64,000 bases of DNA from Palsa-504 sp963787645 (GCA_963787645.1 CAWBDS010000004.1:247105-311104); one strand, 5' to 3'. Counted from the stretch's first letter, positions 18,010 to 26,755 are shown. Made by a program: numbers and translations. Notes: generated from the sequence alone by a model not told the origin.

Positions 18010-18645
18010 GTGCCCGAGGTTCACATCGACGCCGAGACTCGCGCGGAGTTCGGCAAGGGTGCCGCCCGCCGCATCCGCAGCGCCGGCCGGGTACCCGCTG
18101 TGCTGTACGGGCACGGTACCGAGACCCGCCACCTGACCCTGCCCGGGCACCAGCTGATGCTCGCGCTGAAGACGCCGAACGTGCTGCTCTACCTGGACGG
18201 CCTCAAGAAGGGCAGCGAGATCGCCCTGCCCAAGGCGGTGCAGCGGGATCCGATCAAGGGCGTCCTGGAGCACGTCGACCTGATCCTGGTCCGCCGCGGC
18301 GAGAAGGTCACCGTCGAGGTGCCGCTCCGGGTGACCGGCGACATCGCGCCGGGTGAAGGCATCCTCAACCAGCTGCTGGTGCAGATCTCGGTCGAGGCCG
18401 ACGCCACGAACCTCCCGGGGAGCATCGAGGTAGACGTCGAGGGCATGGACGTCGGCGACGTGGTGCACGCCAGCGACCTCAAGCTGCCCCAGGGCGTCAC
18501 GCTGCAGGTCGAGCCGGACATCCTGGTCCTGCACGTTATCGCGCAGCAGGCCGCCGAGGAGCCGGAGGCCGAGGAGGGTGCCGAGGTGCCCGAAGCGGTC
18601 ACTGACGAGGCCGCGGCCGGCGACGACGCGGAGCAGGCCGGCTGA
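18010..18645 (+). CDS. rplY: 50S ribosomal protein L25 / general stress protein Ctc
   Basis: A 211-residue two-domain L25 (CTC type) that binds 5S rRNA. The N-terminal L25 domain (RAEFGKGAARRIRSAGRVPAVLYG) is followed by the beta-rich TL5 domain (from about residue 95: VEVPLRVTGDIAPGEGIL, LPGSIEVDVEGMDVGD). The last 30 residues are acidic (EEPEAEEGAEVPEA), as usual in actinobacteria. The GTG at 18010 follows AGGAG at good spacing. Pth follows and appears translationally coupled. The normal upstream partner prs lies 5 kb away. Confidence 0.95.
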   Translation: MPEVHIDAETRAEFGKGAARRIRSAGRVPAVLYGHGTETRHLTLPGHQLMLALKTPNVLLYLDGLKKGSEIALPKAVQRDPIKGVLEHVDLILVRRGEKVTVEVPLRVTGDIAPGEGILNQLLVQISVEADATNLPGSIEVDVEGMDVGDVVHASDLKLPQGVTLQVEPDILVLHVIAQQAAEEPEAEEGAEVPEAVTDEAAAGDDAEQAG

Positions 18646-19238
18646 CCCTGGACCGCTGGATCATCGCGGGCCTGGGCAACCCGGGACCGCAATACGCGGG
18701 CCACCGGCACAACGTCGGCCGCATGGTGACCGCCCTGCTGGCCGAGCGGGCCTGCGCACCCGGCGCGCGCTTCAAGCCGCACCGGTCGGGCAACGACATC
18801 GCCGAAGGCCGCCTGGCCGGGGTGCCCGTCACCTTGGCCTGGCCGCGTTCGTTCATGAACTTGTCCGGGCGGCCGGTCGCGGCGCTGACCGCGTTCTACA
18901 AGGTGCCGCCGGAGCGCCTGGTGGTCGTGCACGACGAGCTGGACATCGCGTTCGGCGCGGTCCGGCTCAAGCTCGGCGGCGGGGACAACGGTCACAACGG
19001 GCTCCGCTCGATCACCCAGGCGCTCGGCACCCGGGACTACTACCGGGTCCGGTTCGGCATCGGCCGGCCGCCGGGCCGGATGGATCCGGCCGCCTTCGTG
19101 CTGCGCGACTTCAGCACTGCCGAGCGCAAGGACCTGCCGTTCCTGATCGACCGGTGCGCGGACGCCACCGAGGCGCTGGTCGCCCAGGGCCTGGCCGCCG
19201 CGCAGAACCTCTACCACGCCGAGGAGCCCGCTTCATGA
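18642..19238 (+). CDS. pth: Peptidyl-tRNA hydrolase (start codon unusual)
   Basis: Releases tRNA from prematurely dropped peptidyl-tRNA. About 198 residues with the family signatures IIAGLGNPGPQYAGHRHNVG (substrate-binding Asn and catalytic His of the HN pair), WPRSFMNLSGRPV, VVHDELDI and GGDNGHNGLRSI. No ATG, GTG or TTG lies in frame between the upstream stop at 18603 and the conserved GLGNPG motif. The first candidates are CTG codons at 18642 (overlapping the rplY stop as CTGA) and 18648. Either a CTG start driven by coupling to rplY is used, or a base error hides the real start. ATG 18723 is too late because it would remove the active site. Confidence 0.88.
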   Translation: MTLDRWIIAGLGNPGPQYAGHRHNVGRMVTALLAERACAPGARFKPHRSGNDIAEGRLAGVPVTLAWPRSFMNLSGRPVAALTAFYKVPPERLVVVHDELDIAFGAVRLKLGGGDNGHNGLRSITQALGTRDYYRVRFGIGRPPGRMDPAAFVLRDFSTAERKDLPFLIDRCADATEALVAQGLAAAQNLYHAEEPAS

Positions 19239-20164
19239 ACGATGCCGACAGGCCCCGGGGGGTCTCCGGGGGGGTCGTCCCCCCGGGAAACAACACCGAC
19301 GACCACGAGCTGGCCCGGGACCTGGCCGAACAGGCGGGGCGGCGGCTGCTCGAGCTGCGGGCCGGGGGCGGCGAGCCGGACCTGCTGCGCAAGGCCGGCG
19401 ACCGGCTGTCGCACGAGTTCCTGACCGCGGCGCTGGCCGAAGCCCGGCCGGGTGACGTGGTCCTGTCCGAGGAGGGCGCCGATGATCCGGCGCGGCTGAC
19501 CGCGGACCGGGTCTGGATCGTCGACCCGCTGGACGGGACCCGGGAGTTCGGCGAGGCGGGCCGCACCGACTGGGCCGTCCACGTCGCTCTCTGGCAGCGC
19601 GGCCTACCCGACGAGCTCACCGCGGGCGCCGTCGCCCTCCCGGCCCAGGGCCACGTCCTGTCCACCACCCCCGGTGAACAGCACCAATGTTCCATCAGTG
19701 CCGCTATAGCGACACCGATGTTCCATCGGGTCCGGGACGGCGCGCGGAGCGGCGAGCCTGGCGGGGATGAGGAGAGTGGCGGGGTCAGTGTGGCCCCGGG
19801 GACTCACGGCGGCGACGGGCGGGTGCGGATCGTGGTGAGCCGGACGCGCGCACCACGGCTCGTTCGGGATATTGCCGATCTTGTTGGTGCGGAACTGGTC
19901 CCGCTCGGGTCAGCCGGGGCTAAGGTGGCCGCCGTGGTCACTGGCCAGGCCGACGCGTACGTGCACGCGGGCGGGTTCTACGAGTGGGACACCGCGGCGC
20001 CGGTCGCGGTGGCGCGGGCCGCCGGGTACCACGCGTCGCGCGTCGACGGGTCGCCGCTGGCCTACAACCAGCCGCAGCTCCTGATGCCGGATATCCTAGT
20101 AAGCCGGCCTGCCTTGGCGAATATGCTCCTGCAAGCGATCAGGGAAGTTACCGATGCGCACTGA
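19235..20164 (+). CDS. cysQ: 3'(2'),5'-bisphosphate nucleotidase (CysQ type, inositol monophosphatase fold)
   Basis: A 309-residue Mg-dependent, Li-sensitive phosphatase that removes the 3' phosphate of PAP/PAPS, clearing the by-product of sulfate activation. The metal-binding motif is VWIVDPLDGTREF near residues 89-101, preceded by LSEEGADD. The C-terminal WDTAAPVAVARAAG matches the family D-x-A/P motif. It starts in an ATGA overlap with pth and overlaps cysD, so it belongs to the sulfate-activation operon. Two segments are absent from typical family members: a GC-rich palindrome in codons 6-18 and about 40 residues after TTPGE (19675-19800) that include a short palindromic repeat. Confidence 0.88.
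   Translation: MNDADRPRGVSGGVVPPGNNTDDHELARDLAEQAGRRLLELRAGGGEPDLLRKAGDRLSHEFLTAALAEARPGDVVLSEEGADDPARLTADRVWIVDPLDGTREFGEAGRTDWAVHVALWQRGLPDELTAGAVALPAQGHVLSTTPGEQHQCSISAAIATPMFHRVRDGARSGEPGGDEESGGVSVAPGTHGGDGRVRIVVSRTRAPRLVRDIADLVGAELVPLGSAGAKVAAVVTGQADAYVHAGGFYEWDTAAPVAVARAAGYHASRVDGSPLAYNQPQLLMPDILVSRPALANMLLQAIREVTDAH
19253..19287. repeat. GC-rich palindromic repeat, copy in cysQ
   Basis: Pattern of two GGGGGG runs followed by a CCCCCC run: CCGGGGGG and CCCCCCGG form perfect 8-bp arms around GTCGT. It is read in frame as GVSGGVVPPG in the CysQ N-terminus. Related copies are at 21083, 32017, 34144 and 43811. Confidence 0.7.
19682..19729. repeat. Small palindrome-centred insertion in cysQ
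   Basis: Two direct copies of a 17-bp motif (CACCAATGTTCCATCAG at 19682 and CACCGATGTTCCATCGG at 19713, 14 of 17 identical) flank the perfect palindrome CGCTATAGCG (19702-19711). It keeps the CysQ frame open. It resembles a REP or MITE remnant. Confidence 0.6.
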
Positions 20165-21065
20165 TTACCAGCTGTCCCAGCTTGACGTGCTCGAGGCCGA
20201 GGCCATCCACGTGATGCGCGAGGTGGCCGCGGAGTTCGAGCGGCCCGTGCTGCTGTTCTCCGGCGGCAAGGACTCGATCGTGATGCTGGCCCTGGCCGAG
20301 AAGGCGTTCTGGCCGGCCCGGATCCCGTTCCCGGTCATGCACGTGGACACCGGGCACAACTTCGGCGAGGTGCTGGAGTTCCGCGACCGGCGGGTGGCCG
20401 AGCTGGGCGTGCGGCTGGTGGTCGCGTCCGTGCAGGACTCGATCGACGCCGGGCGGGTGGCCGAGGAGACCGGCAGGCACGCCAGCCGGAACCGGCTGCA
20501 GACGGTGACGCTGCTGGACGCGATCGAGGAGCACCGGTTCGACGCGCTGTTCGGCGGCGCGCGCCGGGACGAGGAGAAGGCCCGGGCCAAGGAGCGGGTG
20601 TTCTCCTTCCGCGACGAGTTCGGCCAGTGGGACCCGAAGAACCAGCGGCCCGAGCTGTGGAACCTGTACAACACGCGGATCCGGCGCGGCGAGCACATCC
20701 GGGTGTTCCCGCTGTCGAACTGGACCGAGCTGGACGTCTGGGCCTACATCGAGCGGGAGAAGCTGGCCATCCCGTCCATCTACTACGCGCACGAACGTCC
20801 GGTGTTCGAGCGGGACGGCCTGCTGCTGGCCGACAATCCGTACGTGACCAGGGGCGAGGACGAGCCGCTGTTCACCGCGACGGTGCGTTATCGGACGGTG
20901 GGCGACATGACCTGCACCGGGGCCGTCGCGTCCACGGCGGCCACGGTGGCCGAGGTGATCGCCGAGGTGGCCGCGACCCGGATCACCGAACGCGGCCAGA
21001 CCCGGGCCGACGACCGGGCCAGCGAGGCAGCGATGGAAGACCGCAAGCGCGAGGGGTACTTCTAG
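20154..21065 (+). CDS. cysD: Sulfate adenylyltransferase subunit 2
   Basis: A 303-residue ATP-sulfurylase small subunit of the PP-loop family, forming APS from sulfate and ATP with CysN. The PP-loop LLFSGGKDSIVM is at residues 34-45, followed by VMHVDTGHNF, FDALFGGARRDEEKARAKER and FPLSNWTELDVW. The C-terminal RKREGYF is the typical ending. It overlaps cysQ by 11 bp and touches the cysN start by 1 bp. Together with cysN and cysQ it forms the assimilatory sulfate activation set; no APS or PAPS reductase is in this window. Confidence 0.96.
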   Translation: MRTDYQLSQLDVLEAEAIHVMREVAAEFERPVLLFSGGKDSIVMLALAEKAFWPARIPFPVMHVDTGHNFGEVLEFRDRRVAELGVRLVVASVQDSIDAGRVAEETGRHASRNRLQTVTLLDAIEEHRFDALFGGARRDEEKARAKERVFSFRDEFGQWDPKNQRPELWNLYNTRIRRGEHIRVFPLSNWTELDVWAYIEREKLAIPSIYYAHERPVFERDGLLLADNPYVTRGEDEPLFTATVRYRTVGDMTCTGAVASTAATVAEVIAEVAATRITERGQTRADDRASEAAMEDRKREGYF

Positions 21066-22375
21066 TGGATATCTCTGCTGGCTCGGGAGGGACGGCCCCC
21101 CCAGCCCCCCGAATGGACATTTTGCGGTTCGCGACCGCGGGTTCGGTGGATGACGGCAAGTCGACGCTGATCGGGCGGCTGCTGTACGACTCCAAGTCGA
21201 TCTTCGCCGACCAGCTGGAGGCGGTCGAGCGGACCAGCCGGGACCGGGGCGAGGACTACACCAACCTGGCCCTGCTCACCGACGGGCTGCGCGCCGAGCG
21301 GGAACAGGGCATCACCATCGACGTGGCCTACCGGTACTTCGCCACGCCCCGGCGCAAGTTCATCATCGCCGACACCCCGGGCCACATCCAGTACACGCGC
21401 AACATGGTGACCGGCGCGTCCACCGCCGACCTGGCCGTGGTGCTGGTCGACGCGCGCAACGGCCTGACCGAGCAGTCCCGCCGGCACGCGTTCCTGACCA
21501 CGCTGCTGCGGGTGCCGCACATGGTCCTCGCGGTGAACAAGATGGACCTGGTCGACTATAAGGCCGAGGTGTTCGAGCGGATCTGCGAGGAGTTCTCGGC
21601 GTTCGCGGCCCGGCTGGACATCGGCGACCTGACCTTCGTGCCGATCTCCGCGCTGCACGGGGACAACGTGGTGGACCGGTCGGCCAACATGCCCTGGTAC
21701 GACGGTCCCTCGCTGCTGCACCACCTGGAGCATGTGCACATCGCCTCGGACCGCAACCTGATCGACGTGCGGTTCCCGGTCCAGTACGTGATCCGGCCGC
21801 AGGCCGCGACCGACGCCGCGCTGCACGACTACCGCGGCTACGCGGGCGAGGTGGCGGGCGGCGTGCTCAAGCCGGGCGACGAGGTGCTGCACCTGCCGTC
21901 CGGCTTCACCACCAAGGTCCGCGGCGTGCAGGCGGCCGGGGTGCCCGTCCCGGAGGCGTTCGCGCCCATGTCGGTGACGCTGCTGCTCGACGACGACGTG
22001 GACATCTCCCGCGGCGACATGATCTGCCGGCCGAACAACCGGCCCGCCGTCGCCCAGGACATCGAGGCCATGCTGTGCTGGATGTCCTCGGACCAGCCGC
22101 TGGCCCGGCGCAGCCGGCTGATCGTCAAGCACACCTCGCGCACGGTCAAGGCCATCGTCACCGACCTGCACTACCGGATCGACGTGAACACTCTGCACCG
22201 CGACGAGACCGCCACGCAGCTCACCCTGAACGAGGTCGGCCGGGTCCGGCTGCGGCTGACCCAGCCCGTCTTCTGCGACCCCTACGCCCGGAACCGGACC
22301 ACCGGCGGCCTGATCCTGATCGACGAGGCCACCAACGCCACCGTCGGCGCCGCCATGATCACCGACGCTCACTGA
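21065..22375 (+). CDS. cysN: Sulfate adenylyltransferase subunit 1 (GTPase)
   Basis: A 436-residue EF-Tu-like GTPase that powers CysD. G1 is GSVDDGKST (residues 27-35), with EQGITIDVAYRYF as the switch I region, DTPGH as G3 and NKMD as G4. The beta-barrel domains II and III follow (GGVLKPGDEV, LNEVGRVRLRLTQPV). No APS-kinase domain is fused. GTG 21065, overlapping the cysD stop and preceded by GAGGGG, is chosen; ATG 21113 just before the conserved DILRFATAG is an alternative that would leave the GC-rich palindrome outside the gene but has no ribosome binding site. Confidence 0.93.
   Translation: MDISAGSGGTAPPAPRMDILRFATAGSVDDGKSTLIGRLLYDSKSIFADQLEAVERTSRDRGEDYTNLALLTDGLRAEREQGITIDVAYRYFATPRRKFIIADTPGHIQYTRNMVTGASTADLAVVLVDARNGLTEQSRRHAFLTTLLRVPHMVLAVNKMDLVDYKAEVFERICEEFSAFAARLDIGDLTFVPISALHGDNVVDRSANMPWYDGPSLLHHLEHVHIASDRNLIDVRFPVQYVIRPQAATDAALHDYRGYAGEVAGGVLKPGDEVLHLPSGFTTKVRGVQAAGVPVPEAFAPMSVTLLLDDDVDISRGDMICRPNNRPAVAQDIEAMLCWMSSDQPLARRSRLIVKHTSRTVKAIVTDLHYRIDVNTLHRDETATQLTLNEVGRVRLRLTQPVFCDPYARNRTTGGLILIDEATNATVGAAMITDAH
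21083..21111. repeat. GC-rich palindromic repeat, inverted copy near the cysN start
   Basis: On the minus strand this reads CGGGGGGCTGGGGGGGCCGT followed by CCCTCCCGAG, the same order of G runs, CGT and C run as the cysQ and nuoF copies. It lies between the GTG used here and the conserved cysN coding sequence. Confidence 0.55.
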
Positions 22376-22464
22376 CGCCGGTTCGGGCCCCCGATGATGG
22401 GTCGGGCCGGGGCGTGGGTATGGTCCGGGTGGGTGCGGGTGTCGGAGGCGAGGCGGGAGGTTCG

Positions 22465-24585
22465 GTGAGCGCTGGGACCGGCGAGGGCGGCAACGGAGCG
22501 GCCACCGCTTTTACAGACCTGACGGAGTTCGTCGCGATCCCGCGGCTGACCGCGCTGCGGCTGGCCCCGGACGGGACCTGGCTGGCGGCGGCCGTCCAGA
22601 CGCTGAGCGCGGACGGCAAGAAGTACCTGACCAGCATCTGGCGCATCGACCCCGGCGGCGGCCCGGCGCGCCGGCTGACCCGGTCCGCCGAGGGCGAGGC
22701 CAGCCCGCGGTTCCTGCCCGACGGGTCGCTGCTGTTCGCCTCCCGGCGGCCCGACACCGGGGTCAAGCCGGACGGCGCGGTACCGGAGCGGGCCAAGCTG
22801 TGGCTGCTGCCCGCGGGCGGCGGCGAGGCCCGGGTGGTGGCCACGCCGCCCGGGGGCGTGGCGGCCGCCGAGGTGGCCGCCGACCGCGGCACCGTGGTGC
22901 TGAGCTCTGCGGTGCTGCCGCTCGCGGGCCGCAACGGCCACGGCGCCGGGAACACCGCCACGGACGACGCCCGGCTGCGCCAGGAGCGCACCGACGCCGG
23001 GGTGAGCGCCATCTTGCACGAGTCGCTGCCGATCCGGTTCTGGGATCACGACCTGGGCCCGGACCAGCTCCGGCTGTTCGCCCTGGACCGGGACCTGGAT
23101 GGCGAGGGGCCGGCGGCCGGGACGGACGCCGGGCTGCGCGACCTGACCCCGGAGCCCGGCCGGGCGCTGGACGAGCAGTCGTTCACGCTGACCCCGGACG
23201 GCACTTCGGTGATCACCGGGTGGTCGCAGTGGCATCCGGCCGGCCAGTCCCACGACGAGCTGGTGCTGATCGACGTGGCCAGCGGCAAGCGCCGGGTGCT
23301 GCTGTCGGCGCCGGAGTACAACTTCTCCCATCCCGTGGTCTCGCCCGACGGGCGGACCATCATCTGCCAGCGCGAGACCCAGATCACCGCCGAACGCCCG
23401 CCCGACCCCACGCTGGTCGCGCTCGACGTCAACGGCCTGGACGGGCCGGCCGCGCCGGGCGAGACCGGCCGCGACCTGCTCCCCGGCCTGGACCGGTGGC
23501 CGGAAGAGCCGGCCTGGGCGCCGGACTCCCGGGCCGTGTACTTCGCCGCCGACGACGACGGGCGGCGGCCGGTGTTCCGGCTCGACCTCGAGACCGGCGG
23601 CCTGACCCAGGTCACCGCCGGCGACGGCGCCTACACCGACCTGCACCCGAGCCCGGACGGCCGGTACCTGTACGCGATACGGTCCGCCGTCGACGCCCCG
23701 CCGGCCCCAGTTCGAATTGACCTAACGGCCGGGGCTGACCCCGGTCCGGTCCCGCTCGAGTGTCCCGGCGTGCCGCTCACCGTGCCCGGGCGCCTGACCG
23801 AAGTGCAGGCGGCCGCCGACGACGGGCAGCACATCCGGGCCTGGCTGGTGCTGCCCGAGGGCGCGTCCGCCGCTGCCCCGGCGCCGCTCCTGCTCTGGGT
23901 CCACGGCGGCCCGATGAGCAGCTGGAACGCCTGGTCCTGGCGGTGGAACCCGTGGCTGATGGCGGCCCGTGGCTACGCGGTGCTGCTGCCCGACCCGGCG
24001 CTGTCCACCGGTTACGGGCAGGACTTCATCACCCGCGGGCACCGCGACTGGTCCGCCCGGCCGTACGCCGACATCATGGCCGTGACCCAGGCCGCACTGA
24101 GCCGCCCGGACATCGACGCCGACCGGACCGCGATGATGGGCGGGTCCTACGGCGGGTACATGGCCAACTGGATGGCCGGGCACACCGACCGGTTCAAGGC
24201 CATCGTCAGCCACGCCAGCCTGTGGTCCCTGGAGCAGATGTTCGGCACCACCGACATGCCGATGTTCTGGCGGCAGCAGTTCGGCGATCCGCTCACCGAG
24301 CCCGAGATGTACCAGGCCAACTCCCCGGACCGGCACGTCGGACAGATCCGCACCCCGATGCTGGTCATCCACGGCGACAAGGACTACCGGGTCCCGGTGG
24401 GCGAGGCGCTGCGGCTGTGGTGGGACCTGTGCCAGCGCGGGCTCGAGGCCAGGTTCTTGTACTTCCCGGATGAGAACCACTGGATCCTGAGCCCCGGCAA
24501 CGCCCGGATCTGGTACGAGACCGTGTTCGCCTTCCTGGCCCAGCACGTCCTCGGCCAGGAATGGCAGCGTCCCGCCCTGTTGTAG
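22465..24585 (+). CDS. S9 family prolyl oligopeptidase-type peptidase
   Basis: A 706-residue serine peptidase of the S9 acyl-aminoacyl/dipeptidyl peptidase type. The N-terminal two-thirds is a beta-propeller with repeated SPDGR or APDSR blade motifs (LAPDGTW, SPDGRTI, APDSRAV, SPDGRYL). The C-terminal alpha/beta hydrolase carries the nucleophile Ser561 in GGSYGGYM, Asp640 in HGDKDYRV and His672 in ENHW. There is no signal peptide, so it is probably cytosolic and trims small peptides. GTG 22465 follows a strong GGGAGG; ATG 22420 is a weaker alternative. It stands alone between the sulfate operon and menG. Confidence 0.9.
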   Translation: MSAGTGEGGNGAATAFTDLTEFVAIPRLTALRLAPDGTWLAAAVQTLSADGKKYLTSIWRIDPGGGPARRLTRSAEGEASPRFLPDGSLLFASRRPDTGVKPDGAVPERAKLWLLPAGGGEARVVATPPGGVAAAEVAADRGTVVLSSAVLPLAGRNGHGAGNTATDDARLRQERTDAGVSAILHESLPIRFWDHDLGPDQLRLFALDRDLDGEGPAAGTDAGLRDLTPEPGRALDEQSFTLTPDGTSVITGWSQWHPAGQSHDELVLIDVASGKRRVLLSAPEYNFSHPVVSPDGRTIICQRETQITAERPPDPTLVALDVNGLDGPAAPGETGRDLLPGLDRWPEEPAWAPDSRAVYFAADDDGRRPVFRLDLETGGLTQVTAGDGAYTDLHPSPDGRYLYAIRSAVDAPPAPVRIDLTAGADPGPVPLECPGVPLTVPGRLTEVQAAADDGQHIRAWLVLPEGASAAAPAPLLLWVHGGPMSSWNAWSWRWNPWLMAARGYAVLLPDPALSTGYGQDFITRGHRDWSARPYADIMAVTQAALSRPDIDADRTAMMGGSYGGYMANWMAGHTDRFKAIVSHASLWSLEQMFGTTDMPMFWRQQFGDPLTEPEMYQANSPDRHVGQIRTPMLVIHGDKDYRVPVGEALRLWWDLCQRGLEARFLYFPDENHWILSPGNARIWYETVFAFLAQHVLGQEWQRPALL

Positions 24586-24605
24586 CCGGCCCCTAGGCTG
24601 AGGGG

Positions 24606-25322
24606 ATGACTCGCGCCGACCTGGACAAGCGACCCGCGGACGTGGCGGCGATGTTCGACGGCATCGCCGAGCGCTACGACCTGCTCAACGACATCTTGTC
24701 CGGCGGCCAGGTGCGGCTCTGGCGGCGGGCCGTGGCCCGGATCATCGGCGCGGGCCCGGGGGAGCGCGTGCTGGACCTGGCGGCCGGCACCGGTACCTCG
24801 TCGCTGTCCTTCACCGCCACCGGCGCCGACTGCGTGGCCTGCGACTTCTCATTGGGGATGCTGCGGGCGGGGCAGTCCAAGCTGGCCGGCCGCGAGCAGC
24901 GCGGCGGCGGCCTCGGCTGGGTGGCGGGGGACGCGCTGCGGCTGCCGTTCCGGGACGGGGCGTTCGACGCGGTGACGATCTCGTTCGGGCTGCGCAACGT
25001 GGCCAGCCCGGGCGCGGCGCTGGCCGAGATGCGCCGGGTGACCCGGCCCGGCGGCCGGCTGGTGGTCTGCGAGTTCAGCACGATCACCGTCGCCCCCCTC
25101 GATATGCTTTACCGGCGTTACCTGATCAACATCCTCCCGGCCATCGCGCGGCGGACCGCCCGCCATCCGGAGGCCTATACCTACCTCGCCGAGTCGATCA
25201 CGGACTGGCCCGCGCAGCGCGAGCTGGCGGGCGTGATCGAAGCGGCCGGCTGGTCAGCGGTGCGCTGGCGCGACCTGAGCCTGGGCGTGGTCGCGGTGCA
25301 CGTCGCCCGCCGCGCCCGCTAG
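24606..25322 (+). CDS. menG: Demethylmenaquinone methyltransferase
   Basis: A 238-residue UbiE/MenG-type SAM methyltransferase performing the last C-methylation of menaquinone. Family signatures are YDLLNDILSGG near residues 24-34, motif I VLDLAAGTGTSS, GLRNVASP and ESITDWPAQREL. The GTP/ubiE motif YxxMNDxMSxG is present with normal variation. It precedes the menaquinone reductase and complex I operon, so quinone synthesis and its main reducer are clustered here. It has its own short upstream gap of 20 bp after the peptidase gene. Confidence 0.94.
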   Translation: MTRADLDKRPADVAAMFDGIAERYDLLNDILSGGQVRLWRRAVARIIGAGPGERVLDLAAGTGTSSLSFTATGADCVACDFSLGMLRAGQSKLAGREQRGGGLGWVAGDALRLPFRDGAFDAVTISFGLRNVASPGAALAEMRRVTRPGGRLVVCEFSTITVAPLDMLYRRYLINILPAIARRTARHPEAYTYLAESITDWPAQRELAGVIEAAGWSAVRWRDLSLGVVAVHVARRAR

Positions 25323-25389
25323 GAAGCGGCGGATCCGCCGGCCGGTCGTATGGCGAACCCCATGGGGGTCTAAACTGAGAGCAAAGAAT

Positions 25390-25407
25390 TTGTGAAGCGG
25401 TTCACAA
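25390..25407. promoter_or_regulatory. Rex-type operator (redox control) upstream of menJ-nuo
   Basis: TTGTGAA-GCGG-TTCACAA is a perfect 7-bp inverted repeat with a 4-bp centre, matching the 18-bp Rex operator known from Streptomyces and other Gram-positive bacteria. It lies 20 bp before the GTG of the menaquinone reductase gene and downstream of a -10-like TAAACT (25371-25376). Rex binding is lost when NADH is high, so the block would be induced under reduced conditions. Confidence 0.75.
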
Positions 25408-25426
25408 GACGTTCAGGATCTCATTC

Positions 25427-26749
25427 GTGACCGAGCACGCTCCCCCTGCCACCCCTGCCACCCAGACCAGTACCGGGACCCGGACCAGGCCGCCCGCCGG
25501 TGAAGCCGACGTCATCGTGGTCGGCGCCGGGCCGGCTGGTTCGACGACCGCCTATTACCTGGCCCAGGCCGGGCTCGACGTGCTGCTGCTGGAGAAGACC
25601 AGGTTCCCGCGCGAGAAGGTGTGCGGCGACGGGCTGACCCCGCGCGGGGTCAAGGCCCTGATCGCCATGGGCATCAGCGTCAGCGAGCAGGACGGCTGGG
25701 TGCGCAACAAGGGCCTGCGCGTGATCGGCGCGGGCAAGCGGATGGAGCTGCCCTGGCCCGAGCTGTCCAGCTACCCGGGCTACGGCCTGGTCCGGCCGCG
25801 GACCGACCTGGACCAGATGCTGGCCCGCCGCGCCCAGCAGGCCGGCGCGCGGCTGCTGGAGGGGGTCACCGTGACCGGGCCGGTCCGGGACGAGCGTACC
25901 GGCCGGATCACCGGCGTCACGGCGAAGTCCGCGGGCGACGACGGCGAGCGGACCTACCGGGCCCGGGTCGTGGCGGCGGCGGACGGGAACTCCTCGCGGC
26001 TGTCGGTGTCCATGGGCCTGCGCAAGCGCGACGACCGCCCGCTGGGCGTGGCCGTGCGCACCTACTACCGCAGCCCGCGGCACGACGACGACTACCTGGA
26101 GTCCTGGCTGGACCTGTGGGACGGCGACCGGCTGCTGCCCGGCTACGGCTGGATCTTCGGCATGGGCGACGGGACCTCCAACGTGGGCCTCGGGCTGCTG
26201 AATACCAGCGCCGCGTTCCGGAACACCGACTACCACGCGCTGCTGCGCAAGTGGCTGGCCGGAATGCCCGCCGAATGGGGTTTCACCGAGGAGACCCGCA
26301 CCCAGCCGATCCGCGGTGCGGCCCTGCCCATGGGCTTCAACCGGACCCCGCACTACCACCAGGGCCTGCTGCTGGTCGGCGACGCGGGCGGCATGGTCAA
26401 CCCGTTCAACGGTGAGGGGATCGCCTACGCGATGGAGTCGGGCGAGATCCTGGCCCGGACCGTCGCCCAGGCGCTGGCCCGGGCCCGGCGGGCCGAGACC
26501 GAACGGGTCCTGGCCGGGTACCCGCGCGCGCTCAACCAGGCTTACGGCGGGTACTACGCGGTGGGCCGGGTGTTCTCCAAGGCGATCGGGCGGCCGGGCC
26601 TGATGCGGTTCGCGACCAAGCACAGCATGTCCCGGCCGGCCCTGATGGGGTTCGCGCTCAAGCTGCTCGCCAACCTCACCGATCAACCCGGCGATGCGGC
26701 AGACCGGCTGGTCAACGGCCTGTCCAAGCTCGCACCTAACCCTAAGTGA
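25427..26749 (+). CDS. menJ: Geranylgeranyl reductase family FAD oxidoreductase, probable menaquinone reductase
   Basis: A 440-residue flavoprotein. The N-terminal Rossmann motif VIVVGAGPAGSTTAYYLAQAG (about residues 28-48) binds FAD, followed by REKVCGDGLTPRG, typical of the geranylgeranyl reductase family, and the second FAD segment LLLVGDAGGMVNPFNGEGI near residue 320. Mycobacterial MenJ saturates one isoprene unit of menaquinone; placement between menG and nuoA supports that role here, while reduction of another polyprenyl lipid remains possible. It has a GTG start 20 bp after a Rex-type palindrome. A hairpin separates it from nuoA, 65 bp on. Confidence 0.83.
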   Translation: MTEHAPPATPATQTSTGTRTRPPAGEADVIVVGAGPAGSTTAYYLAQAGLDVLLLEKTRFPREKVCGDGLTPRGVKALIAMGISVSEQDGWVRNKGLRVIGAGKRMELPWPELSSYPGYGLVRPRTDLDQMLARRAQQAGARLLEGVTVTGPVRDERTGRITGVTAKSAGDDGERTYRARVVAAADGNSSRLSVSMGLRKRDDRPLGVAVRTYYRSPRHDDDYLESWLDLWDGDRLLPGYGWIFGMGDGTSNVGLGLLNTSAAFRNTDYHALLRKWLAGMPAEWGFTEETRTQPIRGAALPMGFNRTPHYHQGLLLVGDAGGMVNPFNGEGIAYAMESGEILARTVAQALARARRAETERVLAGYPRALNQAYGGYYAVGRVFSKAIGRPGLMRFATKHSMSRPALMGFALKLLANLTDQPGDAADRLVNGLSKLAPNPK

Positions 26750-26755
26750 GGGATC

